From positions 1-58,266 of the IMG/VR virus record IMGVR_UViG_3300042924_001589: a stretch of DNA of 58,266 bases. The stretch is one strand, 5' to 3'. The notes below the pieces were generated by a model. That model did not search any database. It had not been told where the DNA came from and worked only from the letters and a program-made list of their open reading frames with translations. The number at the start of each line of letters is the position of its first letter. Positions within the stretch are counted from its first letter, which is position 1. The stretch is from a virus. Position numbers and translations under genes: made by a program. Positions 29,422 through 36,394 of this stretch are shown here, in pieces.

Positions 29422-29839
29422 AGTAGACCTTGAGTGTATTGAGTCCAGTTCTCAATTCCCTGATCGGGGAAGGCAGTTCTCGGATGACTGAATTCCACAC
29501 CGCCCGGTATCCACTAGGCGGACAGTGGTCTTGCAAGTAACGGTCAGCCGACAGGATGGCCAACGCTCTGGGTGCGCGGTTCCCCACCGACATCTGCACC
29601 CGCTCCATCTGTATCGAAGATGGAAACACCCCAGACCTATGAGCCAGTGAATAGAACGCTATCGCAGCGTCGTACTGATCGACATCGATGGCCTTCTGCA
29701 GGTAGAGGCGATCGACCAGCAGTTGGTCGACCACCTTTGCCCTGAGGAAGACGCCGTCCTCGGACTCCAACCTCACCGTGTGGCGACGGTGTAGTTCGTT
29801 GGAGCCGAGTTCGTTGGCGACTAGATCCCTAGTTGTCAA
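29318..29839 (-). CDS. Protein of unknown function downstream of primase-helicase
   Basis: 173 residues if TTG 29839 is the start; the frame extends further upstream inside the primase-helicase gene, so the start is uncertain. Core: 'FLRAKVVDQLLVDRLYLQKAIDVDQYDAAIAFYSLAHRSGVFPSS', 'ALAILSADRYLQDHCP', 'YRAVWNSVIRELPSPIRELRTGLNTLKVYF', helical. The frame is antisense to the RHH gene at its 3' end. No family recognised. Confidence 0.5.
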   Translation of the reverse strand: MTTRDLVANELGSNELHRRHTVRLESEDGVFLRAKVVDQLLVDRLYLQKAIDVDQYDAAIAFYSLAHRSGVFPSSIQMERVQMSVGNRAPRALAILSADRYLQDHCPPSGYRAVWNSVIRELPSPIRELRTGLNTLKVYFNPTLAPGSRRSVRSTTELAETALQAACLGSLPR

Positions 29840-31595
29840 TGTTCCAGTCAAAGTTATCCGGTTTCGCTGCAGCGTATTGCCGATCCGACCATCTTGTGCT
29901 AGCAGGATCAAATTGTAAATACGCCATTCCCATTCTGCCAAGCCACTGCCATCGCGCTTTCCACACATGCGCCTCTGGCCCATCCTCAGTGCGTGTCACA
30001 GTCAGACCAAGATCGGCCTTGGCAAACCATGACATCGACTTGGCAACATCCAATCCTGTAACCACCTTCTGTGTACGATCCATCGGCTTTGCCGGATGCG
30101 CCACAAAGAACACATGCACACCGGATTGCTTGGCAAACTGCTGCACCTTGGTAAGCATGCCGTTGATGGCGTCTGTCTCCAGACGATCCTTAGTGTCCAC
30201 CTCGATGAAGTTGTATGGGTCGATCACCAAGATCCGCACACCCATACGCATCACTGCCGCACGAGCGAAGTCGAGGATGCCCTCGATGTGGGCTGGCGCA
30301 CCGGCCATGTAGTCAAGCCACACGAAGTGATCGAGCATCCAACCAAGCGCGGCATCCCGCTCTTCGATAGACATACGGGGCTTTGTCATGCCATCGAAGA
30401 ACGGTTTGCCGACGATCTTTGAAGCCAACTGCGCCATGTGCAGATGCGGTGGCTTCTCGAAACTACAGAAGGCGGTCTTCCAGCCATGCTGCTGCGCGGC
30501 GTTGAGGCAGACCTGATCGATGAGATCCGACTTGCCACTGCCCGGGAACCCTGTGACCACGGTCATCATCCCCTCCGAGATGTTCATGATCTGATCCAAG
30601 GCGGGGATGCCGGTGCTGACACCTTTGGTGTGACCCTCGTTGTAGAGATTGTCGAACCGCTGCGCGTAATGGTCGGCTCCGTAAAGGCCAGCCATGGGGA
30701 TGGGTCGGGCAGAGTTGAAAGCCGCCAATAGGCCGTCTGTGCCAGCCTGAGCGAGGGTTTCATTGGCATCCTTGCATGGCAGATTGATCTTCCAACACTT
30801 GGCCTTGCCAATCCTGCGAGAGAGTTCCTCGATGAGGGCTTCACCGGCAGGGTCTAGGTCAGGCGAGAAGTAGACGCGGTCTGTGTTGGCGAGAAGCTCC
30901 TGCGCTTCCCAGACATAGGCAAAGCGACGATCATCCTGCGGATCGATGGCGCCATCCTTGACGCGCTGCGGCGCACCGTTCGGGACGCTCACCACGTTGG
31001 CATCCACGCCAGCAGCAAGCCATGACAGGGCATCGATCTCGCCCTCACAGATCAGCAGCGGCTTACCCGCCACTGCCCGATCAATGTTCCAGAAGCTAGT
31101 GCATACCGCTTGCTGACTGAAGTGCTTGTCAGTGTCAGCACTGCGCCACTTGACTGCGAAGATCTTGTTGTTCTCGCGGTAGGGGAAACCAATAGCAGGG
31201 AGACTGCCTACAGAAGCAAAGCCCCACCTGCCAAACACGCAGTACTCCTCGGAGATAGCAGCAGGAATGCCTCGCTCCTTCAGGTAGCGAACGCCCTGCT
31301 CTTTGTCCGTCTCGTTGAGATCAGCCAGGACGATCTCGGGCTTGGGAGCCTTGACTGCCTGTACCTGTCTGATCGGTGTCACGTTGCTTTGAAATCTGTC
31401 CATGCCGCCTTCAACCCCGCAATGCCAGCAAGTCCATCGAATAGATTGGCCATCCACGTAGACCGACAAAGGTCTGTCGTGGCGGTGCTTAGTTCTGGTG
31501 TGTTGGCAGCTAGGACATTCGACCTTGTGCTGCCCGTCATCGAGATGTTGGACTGCCCGTCCAATCATATCGTCATCGTTCGTCATACTTAGCAT
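29829..31595 (-). CDS. Primase-helicase (T7 gp4-like)
   Basis: 588 residues. Zinc ribbon C27, C30, C56, C59; TOPRIM motifs 'LICEGEIDAL' (181-190) and 'FSPDLDPAGE' (243-252); RecA-type helicase with Walker A GFPGSGKSD (349-357), Walker B 'ILVIDPYNF' (455-463) and 'VFFVAHPAK' (495-503). It unwinds DNA and makes primers at the fork. Start ATG 31595 is supported by GGAGG seven bases upstream. Upstream lies the AT-rich candidate origin. Confidence 0.92.
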   Translation of the reverse strand: MLSMTNDDDMIGRAVQHLDDGQHKVECPSCQHTRTKHRHDRPLSVYVDGQSIRWTCWHCGVEGGMDRFQSNVTPIRQVQAVKAPKPEIVLADLNETDKEQGVRYLKERGIPAAISEEYCVFGRWGFASVGSLPAIGFPYRENNKIFAVKWRSADTDKHFSQQAVCTSFWNIDRAVAGKPLLICEGEIDALSWLAAGVDANVVSVPNGAPQRVKDGAIDPQDDRRFAYVWEAQELLANTDRVYFSPDLDPAGEALIEELSRRIGKAKCWKINLPCKDANETLAQAGTDGLLAAFNSARPIPMAGLYGADHYAQRFDNLYNEGHTKGVSTGIPALDQIMNISEGMMTVVTGFPGSGKSDLIDQVCLNAAQQHGWKTAFCSFEKPPHLHMAQLASKIVGKPFFDGMTKPRMSIEERDAALGWMLDHFVWLDYMAGAPAHIEGILDFARAAVMRMGVRILVIDPYNFIEVDTKDRLETDAINGMLTKVQQFAKQSGVHVFFVAHPAKPMDRTQKVVTGLDVAKSMSWFAKADLGLTVTRTEDGPEAHVWKARWQWLGRMGMAYLQFDPASTRWSDRQYAAAKPDNFDWNIDN

Positions 31596-31733
31596 GCGTC
31601 TTCCTCCGATGCTAGATATAAATTCTTACTATGTATTATTTCTTAGTTAGTTTCTTAACTGTATTTGTATATATATAACTCCTATGTACTTACTGTTATA
31701 TATATCTAGTTATATATATAACTAGTTATATAT
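31596..31733. other. AT-rich palindromic segment, candidate replication origin
   Basis: Very AT-rich, with alternating TATATA runs and a perfect 20-base palindrome CTAGTTATATATATAACTAG (31706-31725), flanked by further CTAG boxes at about 31735. It lies just upstream of the primase-helicase gene. Easy unwinding and position suggest an origin or DNA-unwinding element; it may also hold the primase-helicase promoter. Confidence 0.5.
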
Positions 31734-31964
31734 TTATATATATCTATCTAGCAGGGACTGAACTTGTTTTCGTCTTATCCCTGTAGGCAGTTTCATGATC
31801 TGGGCAACAAACTTCTTCAGTTGCACAGAGTCCATGCCTGCCTCGGAGCAGGCTTCGATGAAGTCCTGACTGCCTATCCATCGCAGGGCATCCTGCCTGA
31901 TGTCAGGGTCTAGGTCAGTGGCGTCCTCGATAGCCTGAAACACCACCCGCTTAGCAATCTTCAT
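31734..31964 (-). CDS. Small protein next to the resolvase
   Basis: 76 residues from ATG 31964, overlapping the resolvase stop by 14 nt; a longer in-frame extension to 32108 lies wholly in the resolvase gene and looks non-coding. Helical: 'AIEDATDLDPDIRQDALRWIGSQDFIEACSEAGMDSVQLKKFVAQIM'. Function unknown. Confidence 0.6.
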   Translation of the reverse strand: MKIAKRVVFQAIEDATDLDPDIRQDALRWIGSQDFIEACSEAGMDSVQLKKFVAQIMKLPTGIRRKQVQSLLDRYI

Positions 31965-32370
31965 CGTGCCAAAAAACACCGAGCTTGTCCTTGAACTGAT
32001 CCTTGAAGTCCGACATGGAGCAGATGAAGATTTCTGCACGAGGGTCATCCTTGTCAAGCCCCCATAGCACAAATCTGCATTTGACTTGCCTGTCATTGGT
32101 ATAGACACGACCCTGAAGTAGATCTAGGATCAGTGACTCATCGAGGTCAGGCCGTCGTGAAGCGTAGTAAATTTTCGCTGCGAAGAAAAGATCTCCTTCG
32201 AGTTTTTCTTCTAGCTCTGGGACTTGAAGCTTGAAAGCCTCGCCGTAACTCAGGGCTTTCTGGCTCTTGATGAACCGAGGCTTGCCCCCGAAGTTGACGA
32301 ACCGACGGGAGTTTGCTTTGCTGGCAGCCTCTCCGTGGATGACGCCTTCCCAAAAATTCTTGACTTGCAA
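31951..32370 (-). CDS. RusA-like Holliday junction resolvase
   Basis: 139 residues. 'PRFIKSQKALSYGEAFKLQV', 'LFFAAKIYYASRRPDLDESLILDLLQGRVYTNDRQVKC' follow the RusA pattern, with acidic residues D75, D77, D83 and D93 in the catalytic region. RusA enzymes cut four-way junctions to clear branched DNA before packaging. It diverges from the recombination cassette at 32426. Confidence 0.8.
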   Translation of the reverse strand: MQVKNFWEGVIHGEAASKANSRRFVNFGGKPRFIKSQKALSYGEAFKLQVPELEEKLEGDLFFAAKIYYASRRPDLDESLILDLLQGRVYTNDRQVKCRFVLWGLDKDDPRAEIFICSMSDFKDQFKDKLGVFWHDEDC

Positions 32371-32388
32371 TTTATTTCTCGCTAATAT
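32360..32388 (+). promoter_or_regulatory. Probable sigma70 promoter of the recombination cassette
   Basis: TTGACT (32360-32365), 17-base spacer, TAATAT (32383-32388). The start site would be about 30 bases before the 32426 ATG. A half-site CATAACA follows at 32396-32402. The -35 lies inside the beginning of the divergent resolvase gene. Confidence 0.7.
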
Positions 32389-32425
32389 TGGCTTTCATAA
32401 CAAAGATCATACTTGGAGTAAAGAC

Positions 32426-32788
32426 ATGCGACAAGGAAATCCTGAGGGGTTTCGATCCCCTATTCCCGAAGACCTACAAGAGATGGCCATTGCCTTTGTG
32501 CATGCGGCCACCCGAGAGAACCTGACAGGCTTTGGCCTCACCTTCATGGTGGACAGGCAGCTGGTCAGGATGCACAAGGTCGATGACCAGTTTAGGGAGA
32601 TTGCCGCCATCACGTTTTACTACGATGCAGTTAGAGATGGCGGGCTAGATTTTTTAATGAACACCGCAATAACGATGGACGAAATGCTCAGCATTCAGGA
32701 GTGGGTAGATGGTGATCAAGGAAATGAAGTTCAAGAAGAAAAAGGCCAACGTGGAGATGAAGGCAGTGGTCAAGCTGAAACTGCCTAG
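32426..32788 (+). CDS. Protein of unknown function, first gene of recombination cassette
   Basis: 120 residues from ATG 32426 with TTGGAG upstream; an in-frame extension to 32267 lies in the divergent gene and is rejected. Contains 'EDLQEMAIAFVHAATRENLTGFGLTFMVDRQLVRMHKVDDQFREIAAITFYYDAV'. The acidic C-terminus overlaps the next gene by 80 nt. Function unknown. Confidence 0.6.
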   Translation: MRQGNPEGFRSPIPEDLQEMAIAFVHAATRENLTGFGLTFMVDRQLVRMHKVDDQFREIAAITFYYDAVRDGGLDFLMNTAITMDEMLSIQEWVDGDQGNEVQEEKGQRGDEGSGQAETA

Positions 32789-32951
32789 TGTTGATGTCGG
32801 CAATGGATTCATTGTCGAGTCCACCGCGCAAGGTAAGGCTGGTACACAGGCTACCTACCGCGCCATCAAGAAAGATCTAGCCAATCGCAAGGGCGAGAAG
32901 TACCGGGTGATCTGGCTGATCAAGAGCTTTTTAGTTTATCGAGTGAAGTGA
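32709..32951 (+). CDS. Small basic protein
   Basis: 80 residues; AGGAG precedes ATG 32709. Lys-rich: 'KFKKKKANVEMKAVVKLKLPSVDVGNGFIVESTAQGKAGTQATYRAIKKDLANRKGEKYRVIWLIKSF', an alpha/beta pattern. Its stop overlaps the exonuclease start (ATGATG at 32948). Possibly a DNA-binding helper of the cassette. Confidence 0.6.
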   Translation: MVIKEMKFKKKKANVEMKAVVKLKLPSVDVGNGFIVESTAQGKAGTQATYRAIKKDLANRKGEKYRVIWLIKSFLVYRVK

Positions 32952-33694
32952 TGCAGTACACAAACAAACACGATGTCCCGATCGAGGTCATACGGGCAGT
33001 TCAGAACGACCCGTACACCAAAGGCGAAGGCGTAACGCTATCCGTTACGCAGTTGATCAAGTCGCCTAGGATTGTTGCTCTGGCGGAACAGCATGATGCT
33101 GATATCTCGGTGGACTACCGAGACGAGGTGTTCAAGCTGCTCGGAAAGGCAGTGCATTTGGCTTTGGAGAATGCCAACGCTGACGATGAGAACCTAATCC
33201 CAGAGCGTCGACTCTATGCTGAGATCGATGGCTGGCGGATCAGTGGGCAGACCGACACGATGTCGCTCAAGGAGAAGATGCTGACCGACTACAAATGCAC
33301 CAGCGTGTATGCGGTTGGATCAGACAAGCCTGAGTGGGAACAGCAGTTGAATCTCTACACTTGGCTATGGCGCAAGCATGGCTATGAGGTCGAGCGACTG
33401 CGCATCATGGCGATCCTGCGTGACTGGAGGCGTAGCGATGCAGACAAAAAGTTTGACTACCCTCAGTCCCCTGTGGTGTGCTTGGAGATCCCCATATGGG
33501 GCTTCATCAAGCAGACCGACTTTGTGCAGCAGCGAGTGGCGATGCATCAGGCAGCCATGAAAGGCGAACTGCCTGAATGCACAGACGAAGATCGTTGGCT
33601 GCGCAGGGGCAAGAACATTCGGTGCGAAGGTAACTGGTGTCAGGTCGCACCGTTCTGCTCTCAATGGCAAGCAATGAAGGAGGAGAAGGCGTGA
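32948..33694 (+). CDS. Cas4/RecB-like PD-(D/E)XK exonuclease
   Basis: 248 residues. Motifs in order: GKAVH (66-70), GQTD (100-103), DYK (114-116) and 'EQQLNLY' (131-137), the exonuclease signature of the Cas4/RecB family. A C-terminal cysteine set ('ECTDEDRW... CEGNWCQVAPFC') may hold an iron-sulfur cluster or zinc. It would resect DNA ends to give single strands for the annealing protein encoded next, with GTGA overlap. Confidence 0.83.
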   Translation: MMQYTNKHDVPIEVIRAVQNDPYTKGEGVTLSVTQLIKSPRIVALAEQHDADISVDYRDEVFKLLGKAVHLALENANADDENLIPERRLYAEIDGWRISGQTDTMSLKEKMLTDYKCTSVYAVGSDKPEWEQQLNLYTWLWRKHGYEVERLRIMAILRDWRRSDADKKFDYPQSPVVCLEIPIWGFIKQTDFVQQRVAMHQAAMKGELPECTDEDRWLRRGKNIRCEGNWCQVAPFCSQWQAMKEEKA

Positions 33695-34341
33695 GTAATA
33701 CAGAATCCAGTAATGCCAAACAGATTTGGCAGACGCTCAGTAAGCTGAATGTGAATGATCACACAGAGAAGAAAGGTCACTTAACCTATCTTTCGTGGGC
33801 TTGGGCATACCAGACCATGATGGATCACTTCCCCGATATGCAGATCATTTGGTCAACCTTCAGGGATGTAGACGGTATGGACAGGGATGTCCTCTACTAC
33901 CCTGATCGCAGTTGCTCAGTCCATTGCACGGTGGTCGTGCAAGGTGTGACTCGGCATATGTGGTTGCCGGTTATGGATAACCGCAACAACGCAGTGCAGA
34001 ACCCAGATGCCCGAGCTATCTCGGACACCAAGATGCGCTGCCTCGTGAAGTGTTTTGCGTTGTTCGGTCTTGGACTCTACATCTTCGCAGGATCTGACCT
34101 GCCTGAAGAGGAAGAGTTTGTAGCGCCGAATCGAGTGAAGACTCCAGAGGAACACCAAGCGTTCCTAGAGGCAGTCGAGAAGCATGTAGCGAAGTTCAAA
34201 GCCAAGACTGAACTCAACGGATTCTTCCGTAAGTTGGAGCCTTGGTTCTCGGATCTTAGAGAGATCATAGACGGAGACGGAGTCTCCGGCTACGACGATC
34301 TCGTTAAGAAGTTCAAGATGTATGCAACGAAGGTAAAGTGA
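33691..34341 (+). CDS. Sak3/DUF1071-type single-strand annealing protein
   Basis: 216 residues from GTG 33691 with AAGGAGGAG upstream, overlapping the exonuclease stop by 4 nt; an earlier in-frame ATG at 33637 is less likely. 'HTEKKGHLTYLSWAWAYQTMM', 'VTRHMWLPVMDNRNNAV' and 'ISDTKMRCLVKCFALFGLGLYIFAG' are the DUF1071 signature. These proteins anneal complementary single strands in phage recombination. It stands between exonuclease and SSB-like genes. Confidence 0.85.
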   Translation: MSNTESSNAKQIWQTLSKLNVNDHTEKKGHLTYLSWAWAYQTMMDHFPDMQIIWSTFRDVDGMDRDVLYYPDRSCSVHCTVVVQGVTRHMWLPVMDNRNNAVQNPDARAISDTKMRCLVKCFALFGLGLYIFAGSDLPEEEEFVAPNRVKTPEEHQAFLEAVEKHVAKFKAKTELNGFFRKLEPWFSDLREIIDGDGVSGYDDLVKKFKMYATKVK

Positions 34342-34348
34342 GGAAAGT

Positions 34349-34675
34349 ATGGAACAGAGAATTAGTGGCGACGGCCAGATCTACCCGAACAAGTACAAGG
34401 ATGCTCCGAACAAGCCGGACATCACTGGCGAGTTCGTGGTCAACAAGGAAACCCTCAAGCAGTTGGTCAGCCTCCTGAAGGAAGGCAAGGAGCCAGCGTT
34501 GAAGGTCGCTATCTGGAATCGCGTGAGCAAGGCTGGCAACCCCTACCACTACATCAAGTATGAGCCGGTAGAGGCCAAGCCGAAGAAGGAATTCAACGGT
34601 GGTGGATCATCTGGGTACAAGGCAAACCCCCCGCCTACCCAAGCTGAAGATCCGGATGATCCGCTTCCGTTTTGA
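34349..34675 (+). CDS. SSB-like single-stranded DNA-binding protein
   Basis: 108 residues. 'ITGEFVVNKETLKQLVSLLKEGKEPALKVAIWNRVSKAGNPYHYIKYEP' could be a short OB-fold, followed by a Gly/Pro linker and an acidic tip EDPDDPLPF, which mimics the DDDIPF end of bacterial SSB used to recruit partners. Position after exonuclease and annealing genes supports this. The OB-fold itself is inferred. Confidence 0.7.
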   Translation: MEQRISGDGQIYPNKYKDAPNKPDITGEFVVNKETLKQLVSLLKEGKEPALKVAIWNRVSKAGNPYHYIKYEPVEAKPKKEFNGGGSSGYKANPPPTQAEDPDDPLPF

Positions 34676-34717
34676 GATTGATTTGGTATAGTGATAGTTC
34701 TCCTTAGATGGTTGATT

Positions 34718-34746
34718 CCCCACCCGCCTGCGGGGTGGGGTTTTTT
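34718..34746 (+). terminator. Rho-independent terminator
   Basis: CCCCACCC (34718-34725) pairs with GGGTGGGG (34733-34740), followed by TTTTTT. It closes the recombination cassette after the SSB-like gene. Confidence 0.9.
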
Positions 34747-34761
34747 ATGGGCGGGGGTATC

Positions 34762-34965
34762 ATGGAAACCAACAAGCTGATCGATGAACTTAGGCAGATC
34801 CCACCATGCTTTGTGATGGCATTGGAGGATCGGTACATCGCAATAGGGGAGTTAGCGCATGCAGCGGCGCGAGCTATTGAAGAAATGGAAAAAACAGTTT
34901 GGCTCAACAAGAAAAGGGAAGTTGAGCTTAACCAGCTTTTCGAAGATCTCGCCGGCAGGGGATGA
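34762..34965 (+). CDS. Small helical protein
   Basis: 67 residues from ATG 34762 after a G-rich SD; earlier in-frame start 34708 lies in the terminator and is rejected. 'NKLIDELRQIPPCFVMALEDRYIAIGELAHAAARAIEEMEK' is a helical phage protein type. It lies just after the terminator. Function unknown. Confidence 0.55.
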   Translation: METNKLIDELRQIPPCFVMALEDRYIAIGELAHAAARAIEEMEKTVWLNKKREVELNQLFEDLAGRG

Positions 34966-35146
34966 ACCGCCCCCAGTCTTGGACTTCAGAGCGATCCATG
35001 GCCTGCCTGTAAAAGACACTGTTAGGTGCGTGCTTTGCTCTTGCGAGATTTCCGGGCGTCGGAAGACTTCTTTGCTTTGTTCTCATTGCTTCCAGAGGCG
35101 GAGGCGTCGGGAACGACAGTCTTTGAAACGATCATCTGACCCCTGA
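34859..35146 (+). CDS. Possible small zinc-finger protein
   Basis: 95 residues; GGGGAG lies before ATG 34859. The C-terminal part 'RCVLCSCEISGRRKTSLLCSHC' has two CxxC pairs, then a basic tail. It overlaps 34762-34965 in another frame and is antisense to the end of the 35022 gene, so it may be an artefact of the low-complexity end of that gene. Confidence 0.3.
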   Translation: MQRRELLKKWKKQFGSTRKGKLSLTSFSKISPAGDEPPPVLDFRAIHGLPVKDTVRCVLCSCEISGRRKTSLLCSHCFQRRRRRERQSLKRSSDP

Positions 35147-36086
35147 AGAAAGCGCCGAGGTTGTTCACATGGCAGATCTCGGCATCCACCATCTGTCCCT
35201 TGTAGAAAGACAGCAGGGCAAAGCCTGAGCAAGCGCCGATGGTTAGCCCTTCTCGGTAGGCAAACTGAGGGCCATCAGGATCAGCCAAGTGGCCGCAGTC
35301 GATACCCCAGAGACGGCCATTGGCATTGTCTACAGGGGTGACCTTCAACTGGTGAAGGTGGCCATGCGCGTAACTCAGTCCGTATTTAAGTGCAGAGTTA
35401 TAACCAGAGTGGACACCACCATTGACAGGCCGGTGTCGCATACCCAGTTGGTTATTCACCTTGCTCATGTAGGTGAACTTCCACTGCTTGAAGTAGTCTG
35501 ATATTGAGAACCCTTCTAGTCCCTCATACTGATAAGTGTTCAGGGCTAGGGTTCGATCGAATCTGGCATCATGGTTACCCACATGCCACACCTTCAAGGA
35601 CTCGGGTGAGGCTCTTTCAAAGTCACTCATCCGTTCCCGACAGGCATCCAACTCGTCAATGACCCTTGGTCGATTCTCCCATCCCAAAGGTGGATGTCTT
35701 GAGACTGTGGCTCCATCGAACATATCGCCTAGAGCGGCGATGATGGTGGGGCGTTCCTGTTTGGCAAACTCAACAGCCGCTATGTGGGCAACCGTGGTGA
35801 TACCCGGCCAGTAATGTGCATCTGATATGCAGAGGATCGTGCCGGTGTCGATCGAGAGGGGGATCTCTAGGGGAAACTGCTGCTTGATTACACCCCAGCC
35901 ATATTTCTGGCTGCTGGTAACTTGCTTCTGAACCGTCTTGAGGACAATCCCTTTGTCCGCCAAGTCCCGCCTACGTTTGTAGACTGCCGATTCTGTGAAC
36001 CCTATGATCTTTGACACTATCGTGGGAGAGCATTGCGCTGCATTCCAGATGTCAATGAACTCTTTATCGGTTATCTTCTGAGCCAT
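35022..36086 (-). CDS. Calcineurin-like metallophosphoesterase
   Basis: 354 residues. An N-terminal helix-turn-helix-like segment (about 1-45, 'CSPTIVSKIIGFTESAVYKRRRDL') precedes a phosphoesterase domain: 'CISDAHYWPG' (D89, H91), GDMFDG (120-125), GNHDARFD (170-177), 'AHGHLHQ' (240-246). The C-terminus is Lys/Ser-rich. Such phage enzymes act on DNA ends or nucleotides; the substrate is unknown. Being next to the recombination cassette, a DNA role fits. It faces away from that cassette. Confidence 0.82.
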   Translation of the reverse strand: MAQKITDKEFIDIWNAAQCSPTIVSKIIGFTESAVYKRRRDLADKGIVLKTVQKQVTSSQKYGWGVIKQQFPLEIPLSIDTGTILCISDAHYWPGITTVAHIAAVEFAKQERPTIIAALGDMFDGATVSRHPPLGWENRPRVIDELDACRERMSDFERASPESLKVWHVGNHDARFDRTLALNTYQYEGLEGFSISDYFKQWKFTYMSKVNNQLGMRHRPVNGGVHSGYNSALKYGLSYAHGHLHQLKVTPVDNANGRLWGIDCGHLADPDGPQFAYREGLTIGACSGFALLSFYKGQMVDAEICHVNNLGAFFRGQMIVSKTVVPDASASGSNENKAKKSSDARKSRKSKART

Positions 36087-36145
36087 GCCATCAATCCAGA
36101 TTGGAGAGGATGGTGGTTTTTATCAGCAATAACAGGAATTTGCAA

Positions 36146-36394
36146 ATGAAAGATAAAGATCAAAAGGGAAAACTTTCGATCGTTAAAAATGATGGCGAGG
36201 TAACGGAGTTACATCCCAGTGCAGACACTGTGCTGAAAGGATTTATTGGGCAGGGGATTAGTCAAGTGCTGGTGATCAGCCTTGATAACGAAGGCACCTT
36301 CCGAACAGGAAGCAACACCTCATCCAAGGGAGAGATGTTGTTCCTGGTCGAGCAGTTTAAGCACTGCCTACTGGAAGGTGAGTTCGATGCTTAG
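36146..36394 (+). CDS. Small protein of unknown function
   Basis: 82 residues from ATG 36146 (AGGA eight to nine bases upstream); the extension to 36101 lacks an SD. 'GKLSIVKNDGEVTELHPSADTVLKGFIGQGISQVLVISLDNEG' is a compact alpha/beta pattern. It converges with the 2,339-residue gene and their 3' ends overlap by 4 nt. No terminator is visible between them. Confidence 0.6.
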   Translation: MKDKDQKGKLSIVKNDGEVTELHPSADTVLKGFIGQGISQVLVISLDNEGTFRTGSNTSSKGEMLFLVEQFKHCLLEGEFDA

